Positions 25,867-34,003 of a stretch of DNA of 55,879 bases are shown here, piece by piece. Every line of letters begins with the position of its first letter. Positions within the stretch are counted from its first letter, which is position 1. The notes under the pieces were generated by a model. That model was not told where the DNA came from, ran no database searches, and saw nothing but the letters and a program-made list of their open reading frames with translations. Origin of the DNA: an uncultured Slackia sp. (GTDB lineage Bacteria; Actinomycetota; Coriobacteriia; Coriobacteriales; Eggerthellaceae); contig NZ_CAUHPG010000014.1 in assembly GCF_959608125.1 (NCBI RefSeq), forward strand, positions 1 to 55,879, given 5' to 3'. The position numbers and the translations under genes are program-made.

Positions 25867-25879
25867 TTCAATGATGTAA
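25867..25879. promoter_or_regulatory. TTCAWTGAWGTAA motif, copy 3, upstream of the tandem-MarR gene
   Basis: TTCAATGATGTAA lies 26 bases upstream of the regulator start and differs by one base from each of the two copies before the cytochrome operon. This placement suggests autoregulation and a shared regulon. Confidence 0.5.
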
Positions 25880-25965
25880 CGATATGGTAGCGTCAGCGAA
25901 CCTTCGGGTCGTGCCGGCAGCGTTCCCGCCGCAAACTCTCCATGCGGCGCGCCCTCCGAAAACGC

Positions 25966-26006
25966 ACGAGGGCCCGCATTCTTCGTTCGAAGCTGCGGGC
26001 CCTCGT
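25966..26006. terminator. Long hairpin terminator of ldh
   Basis: ACGAGGGCCCGCA (25966-25978) pairs perfectly with TGCGGGCCCTCGT (25994-26006). An inner stem CTTCG/CGAAG (25981-25985 and 25988-25992) extends it. It begins five bases past the ldh stop. Confidence 0.8.
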
Positions 26007-26010
26007 CGTA

Positions 26011-26979
26011 CTAGGCGTTCGTGTTGGGCAGGTCGAGCTCGTCGATCACGGCGCGCAAGGCCGCGGCCGATTCCTCGAGCTTGCGCTGCTCCTCGGCGCT
26101 CAGGCTGATGGGGACCTTCTGCTCGATTCCGCCGCGGCCGATGATCGCAGGCATGCTCAGCACCACGTCGTCGAGGCCGTAGTCGCCCTGCATCAGGTTC
26201 GAGACGGGAAGGACCGACTTCTCGTCTCGAACGATCGCCTCGCACAGGCGCCTGACCGTCATGGCGATGCCGTAATACGTAGCGTTCTTCTTCTCGATGA
26301 TTTCGTAGGCGCTGTTCTTCACGCCTTCGGCGATGCGGCGCATGGATGCCTCATGGTCGTAGAATCCGCGCAGCTCGCAGAAGGAGTTGATCGGCACGCC
26401 GCCTACGTTGGCGGTGCTCCAGACGGCGATTTCGCTGTCGCCGTGCTCGCCGACGATGCGTGCGTGGACGGTGCGCGGGTCCACGCCGAGGTGTTGGCCG
26501 AGCGCGTACTTGAAGCGCGCGGTGTCGAGGACCGTGCCGGAGCCGAGCACGCGGCCGAGCGGCAGGCCCGAGAGCTTGATGGTTGCGTAGGTGAGCACGT
26601 CGACGGGGTTGGACACCACCAAGACGATGCCCTGGTAGTCGCGCGCCGCTATTTCGGGGATGATGGTCTTGAAGATGGCGACGTTTTTCTTCACCAGGTC
26701 GAGGCGCGTTTCGCCCGGCTTCTGGTTGGCGCCGGCCGTAATCACCGTGACTGCGGCGTCGGCAGCGTCGTCGTAATCGCCCGCGTAGATGTTCATGGGG
26801 CGGGCGAAGGGCAGGCCGTGGCTGATGTCGAGGGCTTCGCCCTCGGCGCGGTCGCGGTCGACGTCGATCAGGACCATCTCGGTGAACAGCCCGCTTTGCA
26901 TCAGCGCGAATGCCGAAGACGATCCGACGAATCCGCATCCGACGATGGCTACCTTCCTATCGTTCACCGATTTTGCCAT
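26011..26979 (-). CDS. ldh: L-lactate dehydrogenase
   Basis: The 322-residue NAD-dependent enzyme interconverts pyruvate and L-lactate. It has the Rossmann motif VAIVGCGFVGSS (residues 10-21), the specificity loop AGANQKPGETR with Gln86 (lactate type; malate dehydrogenases have Arg there), Arg155 in DTARF and the catalytic histidine in GEHGD (His179). AGGAGG four bases before ATG 26979 fixes the start; an open frame upstream is not coding. It is a single-gene unit with its own promoter and terminator, and would recycle NADH during fermentation. Confidence 0.93.
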   Translation of the reverse strand: MAKSVNDRKVAIVGCGFVGSSSAFALMQSGLFTEMVLIDVDRDRAEGEALDISHGLPFARPMNIYAGDYDDAADAAVTVITAGANQKPGETRLDLVKKNVAIFKTIIPEIAARDYQGIVLVVSNPVDVLTYATIKLSGLPLGRVLGSGTVLDTARFKYALGQHLGVDPRTVHARIVGEHGDSEIAVWSTANVGGVPINSFCELRGFYDHEASMRRIAEGVKNSAYEIIEKKNATYYGIAMTVRRLCEAIVRDEKSVLPVSNLMQGDYGLDDVVLSMPAIIGRGGIEQKVPISLSAEEQRKLEESAAALRAVIDELDLPNTNA

Positions 26980-27030
26980 GCTTCCTCCTGAAATAGACAT
27001 GTGTTTTGTGCAGTGCGGTATCGGCGGGAC

Positions 27031-27057
27031 TTTATACGAGCATGCGCGCGCCGTCAA
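27031..27057 (-). promoter_or_regulatory. Candidate promoter of ldh
   Basis: On the minus strand TTGACG (27052-27057, 5/6) and TATAAA (27031-27036, 5/6) are spaced by 15 bases, slightly short. The start codon is about 50 bases downstream. Confidence 0.5.
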
Positions 27058-27141
27058 GAAGAGGCGCCGGGGGAGTAGTACAATGCATCAGGCACGAAAG
27101 CTCTACCGGGCCTCGAAAAGAGGCACGCAGAAAGGAATATC

Positions 27142-27675
27142 ATGGCCGCATACGATTTCGAGCGTCTGATCGTCGACATTCCCGACTACCCCGAACCGGG
27201 CGTCGTGTTCAAAGACATCACGCCGCTGTTCGCCGATCCGGAAGGATTCGGCGCGGTTGTCGATTCTATCGCCGAGCATTTCGCCGATGCAGGCGTCACC
27301 AAGGTCATCGGCGCCGAAGCGCGCGGCTTCATGGTAGGCGCCCCGGTCGCGCATCGTCTCGGCGCGGGCTTCGTTCCTGCCCGCAAGCCCGGCAAGCTTC
27401 CTCGCGAAACGGCGAGCGAAAGCTACGCGCTCGAATACGGCACCGACTCCCTCGAAATCCACCTCGACGCCATTTCCTCCGACGACGTGGTGCTGATCGT
27501 CGACGACCTGGTCGCTACGGGCGGCACCGCCGTGGCGCAGGCCCGTATGGTCGAGCGTTTCGGCGCGCGCCTGGCGGGCATGGGCTTTTTAATGGAGCTT
27601 ACGTTTCTCGAGCCTCGCAAAGCCATCGCCGAAGCCACCGACGTCGAAGTATTCTCGCTGGTCAAGGTGAATTAG
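27142..27675 (+). CDS. apt: Adenine phosphoribosyltransferase
   Basis: The 177-residue enzyme salvages adenine to AMP using PRPP. The PRPP-binding motif VLIVDDLVATGGTA is at residues 117-130, and the N-terminal PGVVFKDITPLF (19-30) is characteristic of Apt. Length is typical. AGAAAGGA lies before ATG 27142. It is divergent from ldh and followed by two hairpins. Confidence 0.95.
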   Translation: MAAYDFERLIVDIPDYPEPGVVFKDITPLFADPEGFGAVVDSIAEHFADAGVTKVIGAEARGFMVGAPVAHRLGAGFVPARKPGKLPRETASESYALEYGTDSLEIHLDAISSDDVVLIVDDLVATGGTAVAQARMVERFGARLAGMGFLMELTFLEPRKAIAEATDVEVFSLVKVN

Positions 27676-27694
27676 GCCGCTTCATGCAATGTTT

Positions 27695-27720
27695 CGGGCC
27701 CGTTCGTCCGGGCCCGCTTT
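27695..27720 (+). terminator. First hairpin after apt
   Basis: CGGGCCC (27695-27701) pairs with GGGCCCG (27710-27716), followed by CTTT. The U tract is short, so it may work together with the next hairpin. Confidence 0.55.
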
Positions 27721-27724
27721 CCCG

Positions 27725-27757
27725 AAGCCTCTGCCGATTGCGGAGGCTTTACTTATT
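27725..27757 (+). terminator. Second hairpin after apt
   Basis: AAGCCTCTGC (27725-27734) pairs with GCGGAGGCTT (27740-27749, one G.U), followed by TACTTATT. The region from here to 27929 holds only the aldehyde dehydrogenase leader, with AT-rich sequence at 27836-27880 where its promoter should lie. Confidence 0.7.
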
Positions 27758-27929
27758 AAGAAATGAAATGGCGTGGGAGGAGCCGTACGAATCGGGCGGG
27801 ATAGGGAGGCCTCGCTTCGGTATCTGTTATTCGTTCTGTAACATATCGATCATATATCCTACAAAAACAATAGGTATTATGACGCGCAAATACCGAGAGG
27901 AAACGCCCTCGTCAGAAAGGAGCGATACC

Positions 27930-29414
27930 ATGAAGTATCCCGTTTCCGATTCTTACAAGCTTTTCATCGGCGGTCGCTGGGTCGAGGCGTCCGACGGCGC
28001 CGTGCTCGATACCTACTGCCCCGCTAACGGAGAGAGGATCGCAAGCATCGCCGATGCGACGCGCGAAGACGTCGACGCGGCAGTCGACGCCGCCCATGAG
28101 GCCTTCGTCTCATGGGGTCGCACGGACAAGACGGAACGTGCGCGCATCCTGACCGCCGTCGCCGACATCATCGAGGAAAACGCCGAGCATCTGGCACTCG
28201 TCGAATCGATCGACAACGGCAAGCCGATCCGTGAAACCCGCGCGATCGACGTGGCTTATTCCGCAGAGCACTTCCGCTATTTCGCGGGCGTCCTGCTCGC
28301 CGAGACCGGCGAGGCCGATATGGTGACGCCGCAAATGATGTCGATCGTGCTGCATGAGCCGATCGGCGTGGTGGGCCAGATCGTGCCGTGGAACTTCCCG
28401 TTGCTCATGGCCGCATGGAAGCTCGCGCCCGTGCTCGCCGCCGGCGACTGCACCGTTCTCAAGCCGTCGTCGTCCACGTCGCTTTCGGCGCTCGAGCTGG
28501 CGCGCCTGACCCAAGACGTCATCCCTGCCGGCGTCTTCAACGTGGTCACGGGCCGCGGGTCGAAGTCGGGCCAGTATCTGCTTGAGAACAAGAGGCTTGC
28601 GAAGCTCGCGTTCACGGGTTCTACCGAGGTAGGCCGCGAGGTCGCCCGAGCCGCCGCCGACCGCCTGATTCCCGCAACGCTCGAGCTTGGAGGCAAATCC
28701 GCCAACATCGTGTTCCCCGACGCCAAGCGCGACATGGCGATCGACGGCATCCAACTGGGCATTCTGTTCAACCAGGGACAGGTTTGCTGTGCCGGTAGCC
28801 GCATCTTCGTCCACGAAAACATCTACGACGAGTTCGTCGCCGAGACGGTCGAGGCTTTCAAAAAGGTTAAAGTCGGATTGCCGTGGGACGAGCAGACCCA
28901 GATGGGAAGCCAGATCGATCGGCGACAGGCCGATAAGATCCTCGAGTATGTGGAAATCGCCAAGCGGGAAGGCGGTCGCGTGCTGGTCGGCGGCGAGCGC
29001 GCGACGGAAGGCGAGCTTTCCAAGGGCGCGTTCCTCAAACCGACCCTGCTCGAAATCCCGAGCAATTCCTGCCGCGTCGCCCAAGAAGAGATTTTCGGTC
29101 CGGTTGCCGTGGTGATGAAGTTCAAAGACGAGCAGGAGGTCATCGATTTGGCCAACGATTCCGTCTACGGACTCGGCGGAGCGGTATGGACGCGCGACAT
29201 CAACCGCGCCTTCCGCGTGGCCCGCGGCATCCAGACCGGCCGCATGTGGGTGAACACCTACAACCAGATTCCTGCAGGCGCCCCGTTCGGCGGCTATAAG
29301 GAGTCCGGTATCGGCCGCGAGACCCACAAAGTGATGCTCGAGCACTATTGCCAGACGAAAAATATCCTGGTGAACCTTTCCGAGGAGCCTTCGGGATTCT
29401 ATCCCGCCCAGTAG
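27930..29414 (+). CDS. NAD(P)-dependent aldehyde dehydrogenase
   Basis: The 494-residue enzyme belongs to the ALDH superfamily and would oxidise an aldehyde to the acid. Visible are the cofactor region VVGQIVPWNFPLLMAAWKLAPVLAAGD (near residue 150), the general base in TLELGGKSANIV (Glu near 251), the catalytic cysteine in NQGQVCCAGSR (near 287, two adjacent Cys) and the C-terminal GAPFGGYKESGIGRE. AGAAAGGAG precedes ATG 27930; the open frame extending upstream across apt is a shadow. It resembles the betaine/acetaldehyde dehydrogenase group, but the substrate is uncertain. Confidence 0.9.
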   Translation: MKYPVSDSYKLFIGGRWVEASDGAVLDTYCPANGERIASIADATREDVDAAVDAAHEAFVSWGRTDKTERARILTAVADIIEENAEHLALVESIDNGKPIRETRAIDVAYSAEHFRYFAGVLLAETGEADMVTPQMMSIVLHEPIGVVGQIVPWNFPLLMAAWKLAPVLAAGDCTVLKPSSSTSLSALELARLTQDVIPAGVFNVVTGRGSKSGQYLLENKRLAKLAFTGSTEVGREVARAAADRLIPATLELGGKSANIVFPDAKRDMAIDGIQLGILFNQGQVCCAGSRIFVHENIYDEFVAETVEAFKKVKVGLPWDEQTQMGSQIDRRQADKILEYVEIAKREGGRVLVGGERATEGELSKGAFLKPTLLEIPSNSCRVAQEEIFGPVAVVMKFKDEQEVIDLANDSVYGLGGAVWTRDINRAFRVARGIQTGRMWVNTYNQIPAGAPFGGYKESGIGRETHKVMLEHYCQTKNILVNLSEEPSGFYPAQ

Positions 29415-29465
29415 CGCATTCGCGCTGAAACGACATCCGCCATCCGCATTGACGCAGGATTCGGA

Positions 29466-29492
29466 GCCCGCCTCTCTTTTCGAGGGGCGGGC
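29466..29492. terminator. Hairpin between converging ALDH and nitroreductase genes
   Basis: GCCCGCCTCTC (29466-29476) pairs with GAGGGGCGGGC (29482-29492, one G.U) around TTTTC. Position and strength suggest it ends both transcripts. Confidence 0.7.
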
Positions 29493-29496
29493 CTTG

Positions 29497-30171
29497 CTAT
29501 TTCCAGTCCCAATCGGGGCGCACGCTGCGCGCGCCCAGTTCGAAATGGCGCTTCACAATGCCCAGGTCGATGTTCGCGCACGGAGCGGCGAGCGCGACGG
29601 CCTGCACGGCTTCGTTTTCGAGCGTGATGAGGAATCGCTGCTGGTTGAGGGCCGTCGGGGCGAGCTGGGCCGCCTTCATGCCGGCCGCGAACCAATCAGG
29701 AAGAGGGTCTCGATCGCTGCGACAAAGTTTCCCGACAGGTTTCGTCTTACGGGGAAATCCCTGGTCGAGTCCATATCCGAGCGCGAGCACGCAGGGGCAG
29801 GCTTCGCCGTCGGCTATTGTCGCGGAAAGAGCCTTTTTGCGATAGGTCAGCGCGACCCAGCAGGTGTTGAGCCCCGCCATCTGCGCCCCGAGGGCCACGA
29901 GCTCTCCGTAGTATCCGACCTTCTCTTCGAGAAGCGGGCCCTTTTCACCGACGAGCGCCACGTAGTCGCTCACGCCTTCGAACATGCCATACGTGGCCAA
30001 GCGTGACGCGAACGGGGCAGGGTCGTTCAGGCAAAGCTGGAAACGAAGCCCGCCTTCGGCGTTGCAATGCGCGATGATGCGCTCGAGACGCTCGACGGCT
30101 GCAGGGTCGATCGGCGCATTCGAGTATTTGCGCACGGAGCGGCGGTGCTCTATCGCTTGCATGATATCCAT
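29497..30171 (-). CDS. Nitroreductase-family flavoprotein
   Basis: The 224-residue protein opens with IEHRRSVRKYSNAPID (residues 7-22), the FMN-phosphate-binding start of the nitroreductase family, and has the glycine-rich GELVALGAQMAGLNTCWVAL segment near 90. It lacks the N-terminal nitroreductase insert and resembles the TM1586-like (putative NAD(P)H nitroreductase) group. It ends in the last bases before a shared hairpin. AAGAGG lies nine bases before ATG 30171; the longer frame upstream is not coding. Substrate unknown. Confidence 0.85.
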   Translation of the reverse strand: MDIMQAIEHRRSVRKYSNAPIDPAAVERLERIIAHCNAEGGLRFQLCLNDPAPFASRLATYGMFEGVSDYVALVGEKGPLLEEKVGYYGELVALGAQMAGLNTCWVALTYRKKALSATIADGEACPCVLALGYGLDQGFPRKTKPVGKLCRSDRDPLPDWFAAGMKAAQLAPTALNQQRFLITLENEAVQAVALAAPCANIDLGIVKRHFELGARSVRPDWDWK

Positions 30172-30374
30172 CGGCGTGGGACCTCTTCTGTCGGCGTTCG
30201 GTCGTACGGCTTTTGCAATGACAGGATTGTAGGGGTTCGCGGCCGTTTCGTCATGAGGTGCATCGCCCGCGCTTCTCCTCGGCGCCGTTCCCGCTGCGCT
30301 ATCATGGCACGAGGCCGTCGCGGGGATGAGGGTCGCGTCGGTTTCCAATCGGCTTCGAAAGCGAGGGACGAACG

Positions 30375-30842
30375 ATGAACGTTCTGGTGAGCGCGTGCCT
30401 TCTGGGCGAACCATGCCGCTACGACGGAAAGGCGAAAACGGCGGTCGGACTGGCGGAGGCGCTGGTCGCACACGGGTGCAAGCCCGTTCTCGTCTGCCCG
30501 GAGCGAGACGGCGGGTTGCCATGCCCTCGACCGGCGAGCGAGATAGCGGCCGACGGCGTTCACGTGTTCGACGCAACGGGGAAAGACGTGACGGACGCGT
30601 TCGCGCGCGGGGCCTTCATGGCGGTAGAGACCGCCCGGTCCGAGGAATGCCGCCTGGCGGTGCTGAAGGCGAAAAGTCCTTCGTGCGGCGTAGGATCGAT
30701 CTATGACGGCACGTTTTCGGGACGGCTGGCCGAAGGGGACGGTATCGCCGTGCGCGCGCTGCGCTCGGCGGGCGTCGCGGTGGTCGACGAGGCGCGCTTC
30801 GTCGAGAATCCCCGGGCCGCGCTGCGTATCCCGAACGAGTAG
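30375..30842 (+). CDS. DUF523-family protein
   Basis: The 155-residue protein shows all DUF523 hallmarks: LVSACLLGEPCRYDG at the N-terminus, VCPERDGGLPCPRPASEI (near 40) and LKAKSPSCGVGSIYDG (near 97). The conserved cysteines suggest metal or cluster binding; family function is still uncertain, with proposed links to thiouracil desulfuration or sulfur chemistry. AGGGA precedes ATG 30375. It is divergent from the nitroreductase. Confidence 0.9.
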   Translation: MNVLVSACLLGEPCRYDGKAKTAVGLAEALVAHGCKPVLVCPERDGGLPCPRPASEIAADGVHVFDATGKDVTDAFARGAFMAVETARSEECRLAVLKAKSPSCGVGSIYDGTFSGRLAEGDGIAVRALRSAGVAVVDEARFVENPRAALRIPNE

Positions 30843-30887
30843 GGGTCGCCTGGCGTATTTTTGCCGACGAGAACGCCTCTGCGACGC

Positions 30888-30916
30888 TTGATTTACGAAC
30901 AAATATTCGCTATTAT
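30888..30916 (+). promoter_or_regulatory. Promoter of the 30996 gene
   Basis: TTGATT (30888-30893, 4/6) and TATTAT (30911-30916, 5/6) are spaced by exactly 17 bases. A LexA-like box fills the spacer. Confidence 0.6.
30896..30909. promoter_or_regulatory. LexA-like SOS box, copy 1
   Basis: CGAACAAATATTCG matches the Gram-positive LexA consensus CGAACRNRYGTTYG at 13 of 14 positions and sits between the -35 and -10 boxes. Confidence 0.6.
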
Positions 30917-30920
30917 GAAC

Positions 30921-30934
30921 GAAACAAACGTTCG
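30921..30934. promoter_or_regulatory. LexA-like SOS box, copy 2
   Basis: GAAACAAACGTTCG matches the same consensus at 12 of 14 positions, just downstream of the -10 box. Centres of the two boxes are 25 bases apart. Confidence 0.5.
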
Positions 30935-30995
30935 TAACGGTTGGTTCAGCCTAACTTCGCGCGAAGGACAGCCGCTTCCTAGAAAGGGGGCTGTC

Positions 30996-31826
30996 ATGAC
31001 CGCGTCGTATACCTATTCAGAGCATCGTCCGCCGTCGTTTCCCGCACGCGAAGAGGTTCTTTCGCGCGATCGAGAGCCATGGGACATGCGCTCGAGCGGC
31101 CATGCCGTCGACCAGGCGGACGCTTTCGGCGTCATGCTGGCCGTACGACAAGGATGCGCCGAGCGTCGCATCCCGTTTTTCTGCGACGATGCTCAGGCGG
31201 CGTTGCGACACCTCGGCCTATCTCGCGGCGGCATGCTGACAAACGCCGCCGCGCTGCTGTTCCGACCCACGCACGAGCCGCTCGTCCTATGTCGCGTCTA
31301 TGATTCAACCTGTTGCGACGTCCTAATCGAAGGAGTCGATTACGCAGGGGTCTTTTCTTCCGCTCTCGATGAAGCCTCGATCTTCCTCAGGCGCTATGCG
31401 CTGCGCGCGTTCGGTATAGATATGGCGCCGGAAGAAGGACGGGCATCGTGTTTTGCCCGCGCCCTCGACGAGGCGCTCCTCAACGCTTTCGTGCATCGCG
31501 ACTACGATGGAACAGGCCCCGTAGAAGCGGTGGTGTCGCCTGGATTCGTCGAGATATCGTCACCTGGAGCCTTTCTTTCCGGCGAATGCGTCGTTTCCAG
31601 GTGCGGAGAAGGAGCACTGGAATCGCTTTCTTCCTACTACGATGCCGACGACGGCATCGTCGCGCGCAATGCGTTGCTGCTGCAGGCGCTCTATCGATTC
31701 GGGGCGGTCGACACAGAAAAGACGGGCATGGCTCGCATCGTTTCCGCATGTGCATCGTGCGGACTGCGCGTAGCATGGTCTAACAGATGCGGCCGCGCCG
31801 TCATCTCATTCGAGCGCTCCGACTGA
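30996..31826 (+). CDS. HATPase_c_4 / RecG-C-terminal-like ATP-binding protein, possibly SOS-controlled
   Basis: The 276-residue protein resembles the middle and C-terminal parts of AlbA_2-type regulators: GGMLTNAAALLF (near residue 75) matches the conserved LTNAGLLLFG linker, and FARALDEALLNAFVHRDYDGTGPVEAVVSPGFVEISSPG (near 150-190) is the GHKL-like HATPase_c_4 fold with its NAxxHRDY box. The usual N-terminal AlbA_2 DNA-binding domain is not evident, so it may be a shortened relative. AGAAAGGGGG lies before ATG 30996. Two LexA-like boxes overlap its promoter. Its 3' end overlaps the converging isochorismatase gene by 26 bases. Confidence 0.7.
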   Translation: MTASYTYSEHRPPSFPAREEVLSRDREPWDMRSSGHAVDQADAFGVMLAVRQGCAERRIPFFCDDAQAALRHLGLSRGGMLTNAAALLFRPTHEPLVLCRVYDSTCCDVLIEGVDYAGVFSSALDEASIFLRRYALRAFGIDMAPEEGRASCFARALDEALLNAFVHRDYDGTGPVEAVVSPGFVEISSPGAFLSGECVVSRCGEGALESLSSYYDADDGIVARNALLLQALYRFGAVDTEKTGMARIVSACASCGLRVAWSNRCGRAVISFERSD

Positions 31827-32448
31827 TGCTTTCGCGCACCCGGCGTGCGGTATCGTCCATATTCGCAAGCAGATGCTTCGTGAATTCGCTACTCGAGAGC
31901 ACGAAAGCGCCGATGAAGGCCATGTCGGCTATGTTGGCCGCCTGGACTTCTTCCGTACGCGACGAGGTGGCGTCTTCTACGACGGCCACGTTGTATCCGT
32001 ACGAAAGGGCATCGTAGCAGGTGCTGCGAATGCAATTCGGCGTCGTGGTCCCTATCAGCACGACGGTGCTGATGTCCTTGTCGCGAAGAATCTCGTGCAG
32101 ATTCGTTTCGAAGAAAGCGGAAAAGCTCGGCTTCACGACGGTCAGGTCGCCCTCGCTCGGCGCAAGTTCCGAAGGCTCGCGCGTGTCGATCGCAGGGTCG
32201 CAGCCCTCGGAGAGGGGCTGACCGTCGAGCCATGCGTCGTAGCGGCATGGCTCGACATCGGAGCCGTCGGCGGCGTAACGCCGTACGGCGTGGACGATCG
32301 TCATGCCGCCACGACGCGCGGCGTCGAGTACGCACGCGCAACCGTCGACGGTTGCGCGCGCCCCGGCTATATGGAGAGGGGAGCGCTCGTGTATGAAGCC
32401 GTTTTGCATGTCTATCATCACAACGGCGGCTTTTTCGGGGTCGATCAT
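31801..32448 (-). CDS. Isochorismatase-family cysteine hydrolase
   Basis: The 215-residue protein has the catalytic triad of the family: Asp in VVMIDMQNGF (near residue 12), Lys in TVVKPSFSAFFET (near 105) and Cys in GTTTPNCIRSTCYDAL (near 137). Relatives include nicotinamidases, N-carbamoyl hydrolases and isochorismatases; the substrate is not clear. I placed the start at ATG 32448 because AGGAGG lies six bases upstream; the earlier in-frame ATG and GTG overlap that ribosome-binding site. It converges on and overlaps the upstream plus-strand gene. Confidence 0.85.
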   Translation of the reverse strand: MIDPEKAAVVMIDMQNGFIHERSPLHIAGARATVDGCACVLDAARRGGMTIVHAVRRYAADGSDVEPCRYDAWLDGQPLSEGCDPAIDTREPSELAPSEGDLTVVKPSFSAFFETNLHEILRDKDISTVVLIGTTTPNCIRSTCYDALSYGYNVAVVEDATSSRTEEVQAANIADMAFIGAFVLSSSEFTKHLLANMDDTARRVRESISRSARMR

Positions 32449-32568
32449 GTGCATCCTCCTCACGTCAACGGCTCGGTTTCACCGATACCGCTCTTTTCGT
32501 GAGCATATGATAAATAAGCTATGCTTCTTTCGAAGCCGCGTTCGTATGATCAGACGGCGAGAAACAGC

Positions 32569-33924
32569 ATGAAGACGACAGGGGGGCATCCGGTGGCCGA
32601 ATCCGACTCCATCCGCGAGGACCACGACGTTGCGGAGGAAAGCTCTATCGTCCGCTCAACCTCCGGCGAAGCGCCGGAGGTTGGAGGCGACGCGAAATGC
32701 GATCCGTTCGTTGTGTTCGTGATGCATGCATCGGTCGGCTCGGGCCATCGCAGCGCCGCCTTGGCCGTGGCCGAGGCGTTCGAGGCTCTGAAAGCGTCCG
32801 ATAACGAGCGCGTTCCTTCTGATGCAGAGATAGAGGTCATCGACATTCTCGATTACGGCCGCGTTCCTATCGACGGAGACAAGACCGCCTCCATGTTCAC
32901 CGGTCCTACGAGGCCGATTTACGACATCACGTGGCGCTATACCCTCACTGGCAGGCTTCTGTGGGGCGGCGGCACCGCGTGGTCGCACGTCATGTTCGGA
33001 AAGCTCACCGAATACGTCGAGCAGCGCAAGCCCTCCGTGGTCGTCTGCACGCACATCACCGCGGCCAATGCCATCGTCGGTGCACGCATGCTCACGGGGC
33101 AGCGTTTTCCCATTGTCTGCGTACCGACCGATTACGAAATCGAAGGACTGTGGCCTCATAAAGAAGCCGACCTGTTCTGCGTTGCCACGGAGGCCATGGC
33201 AGAAACGCTGCGTCCCCGCAGGGTTCCCGAACGCAAGATGGAAATGACCGGCATCCCCGTGCGTGGCGGCCTAGGCGAGAAATACGATGTTGCCGCGGTA
33301 CGCGACGAGCTCGGCCTGCCGCGCGACAAGACGATTGTCCTTGTTATGGCGGGCGCCCATCTCCCGCAGCCCTACGTGCGTTTCCGCGCGACCATGGATG
33401 AGACCCTTCCGTATCTCAAGGGGTTGTCGGGCATGCATTTCGTATTCCTTCCTGGCAGGGATGAGGAGTACGCCGTGCATCTCGAGCGGCAAAGGGAAGC
33501 CATGTCTATAGACAATATGAGCATCATGGGTTATGTCGATAAAATGCCCGCTCTTATGGCCGCGAGCGATCTTGCCATTTGCAAATCAGGAGGACTCACA
33601 GTAACGGAGTGTCTCTGCGCAAGGCTTCCTATGGTGCTTTTGGGCCGGTCGTACGGCCAAGAAAAGGCGAATACGAGCATGCTCACATCGCTTGGCGTAG
33701 GAATGCATGTTACGACGGCGCGTGAACTGCTCGGCGCCTTGCGCCATTTGCATGCCAACCCCTCGAGCCTGCAGGCCATGCTTGTCAATGGGGAGATATT
33801 GCGGCGCCCCGATGCTGCTATCGATATTGCCGAAGCATCCTTGCGCCTGATCGGAGGCATAGACGAACCTAAGAAGCACTTTATAGAGCTATATTGGGGC
33901 GGCAAACCGGCTCATACGCGTTAG
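32569..33924 (+). CDS. MGDG-synthase-like (GT28) glycosyltransferase, probable diacylglycerol glucosyl/galactosyltransferase
   Basis: The 451-residue protein has the MGDG_synth N-domain start VFVMHASVGSGHRSAALAVAEAF (near residue 50; GxGHxxAA glycine loop) and a GT28 C-domain with the donor-binding stretch ICKSGGLTVTECLCARLPMVLL (near 335). Relatives such as UgtP make glycolipids from diacylglycerol and a UDP-sugar at the inner membrane face. The N-terminal 45 residues are acidic and variable. The ribosome-binding site before ATG 32569 is weak; GTG 32593 is an alternative with a G-rich stretch upstream. Confidence 0.82.
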   Translation: MKTTGGHPVAESDSIREDHDVAEESSIVRSTSGEAPEVGGDAKCDPFVVFVMHASVGSGHRSAALAVAEAFEALKASDNERVPSDAEIEVIDILDYGRVPIDGDKTASMFTGPTRPIYDITWRYTLTGRLLWGGGTAWSHVMFGKLTEYVEQRKPSVVVCTHITAANAIVGARMLTGQRFPIVCVPTDYEIEGLWPHKEADLFCVATEAMAETLRPRRVPERKMEMTGIPVRGGLGEKYDVAAVRDELGLPRDKTIVLVMAGAHLPQPYVRFRATMDETLPYLKGLSGMHFVFLPGRDEEYAVHLERQREAMSIDNMSIMGYVDKMPALMAASDLAICKSGGLTVTECLCARLPMVLLGRSYGQEKANTSMLTSLGVGMHVTTARELLGALRHLHANPSSLQAMLVNGEILRRPDAAIDIAEASLRLIGGIDEPKKHFIELYWGGKPAHTR

Positions 33925-34003
33925 CGTATTTGCCCATCGACAGCATCGCCGCACTGCGTTAGCGTAGCCACGGAACGACGATTGCCTGAAGGAAGGAAGA
34001 TCC

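Noticed and set aside
27836..27880. Operator before the aldehyde dehydrogenase (TGTTA ... TAACA)
   Set aside because: The arms are only five bases and lie in an AT-rich stretch where such pairs arise by chance; no second copy was found.
27006..27929. Upstream extension of the aldehyde dehydrogenase frame across apt
   Set aside because: The extension is a low-complexity Arg-rich out-of-frame reading of apt; AGAAAGGAG fixes the start at 27930.
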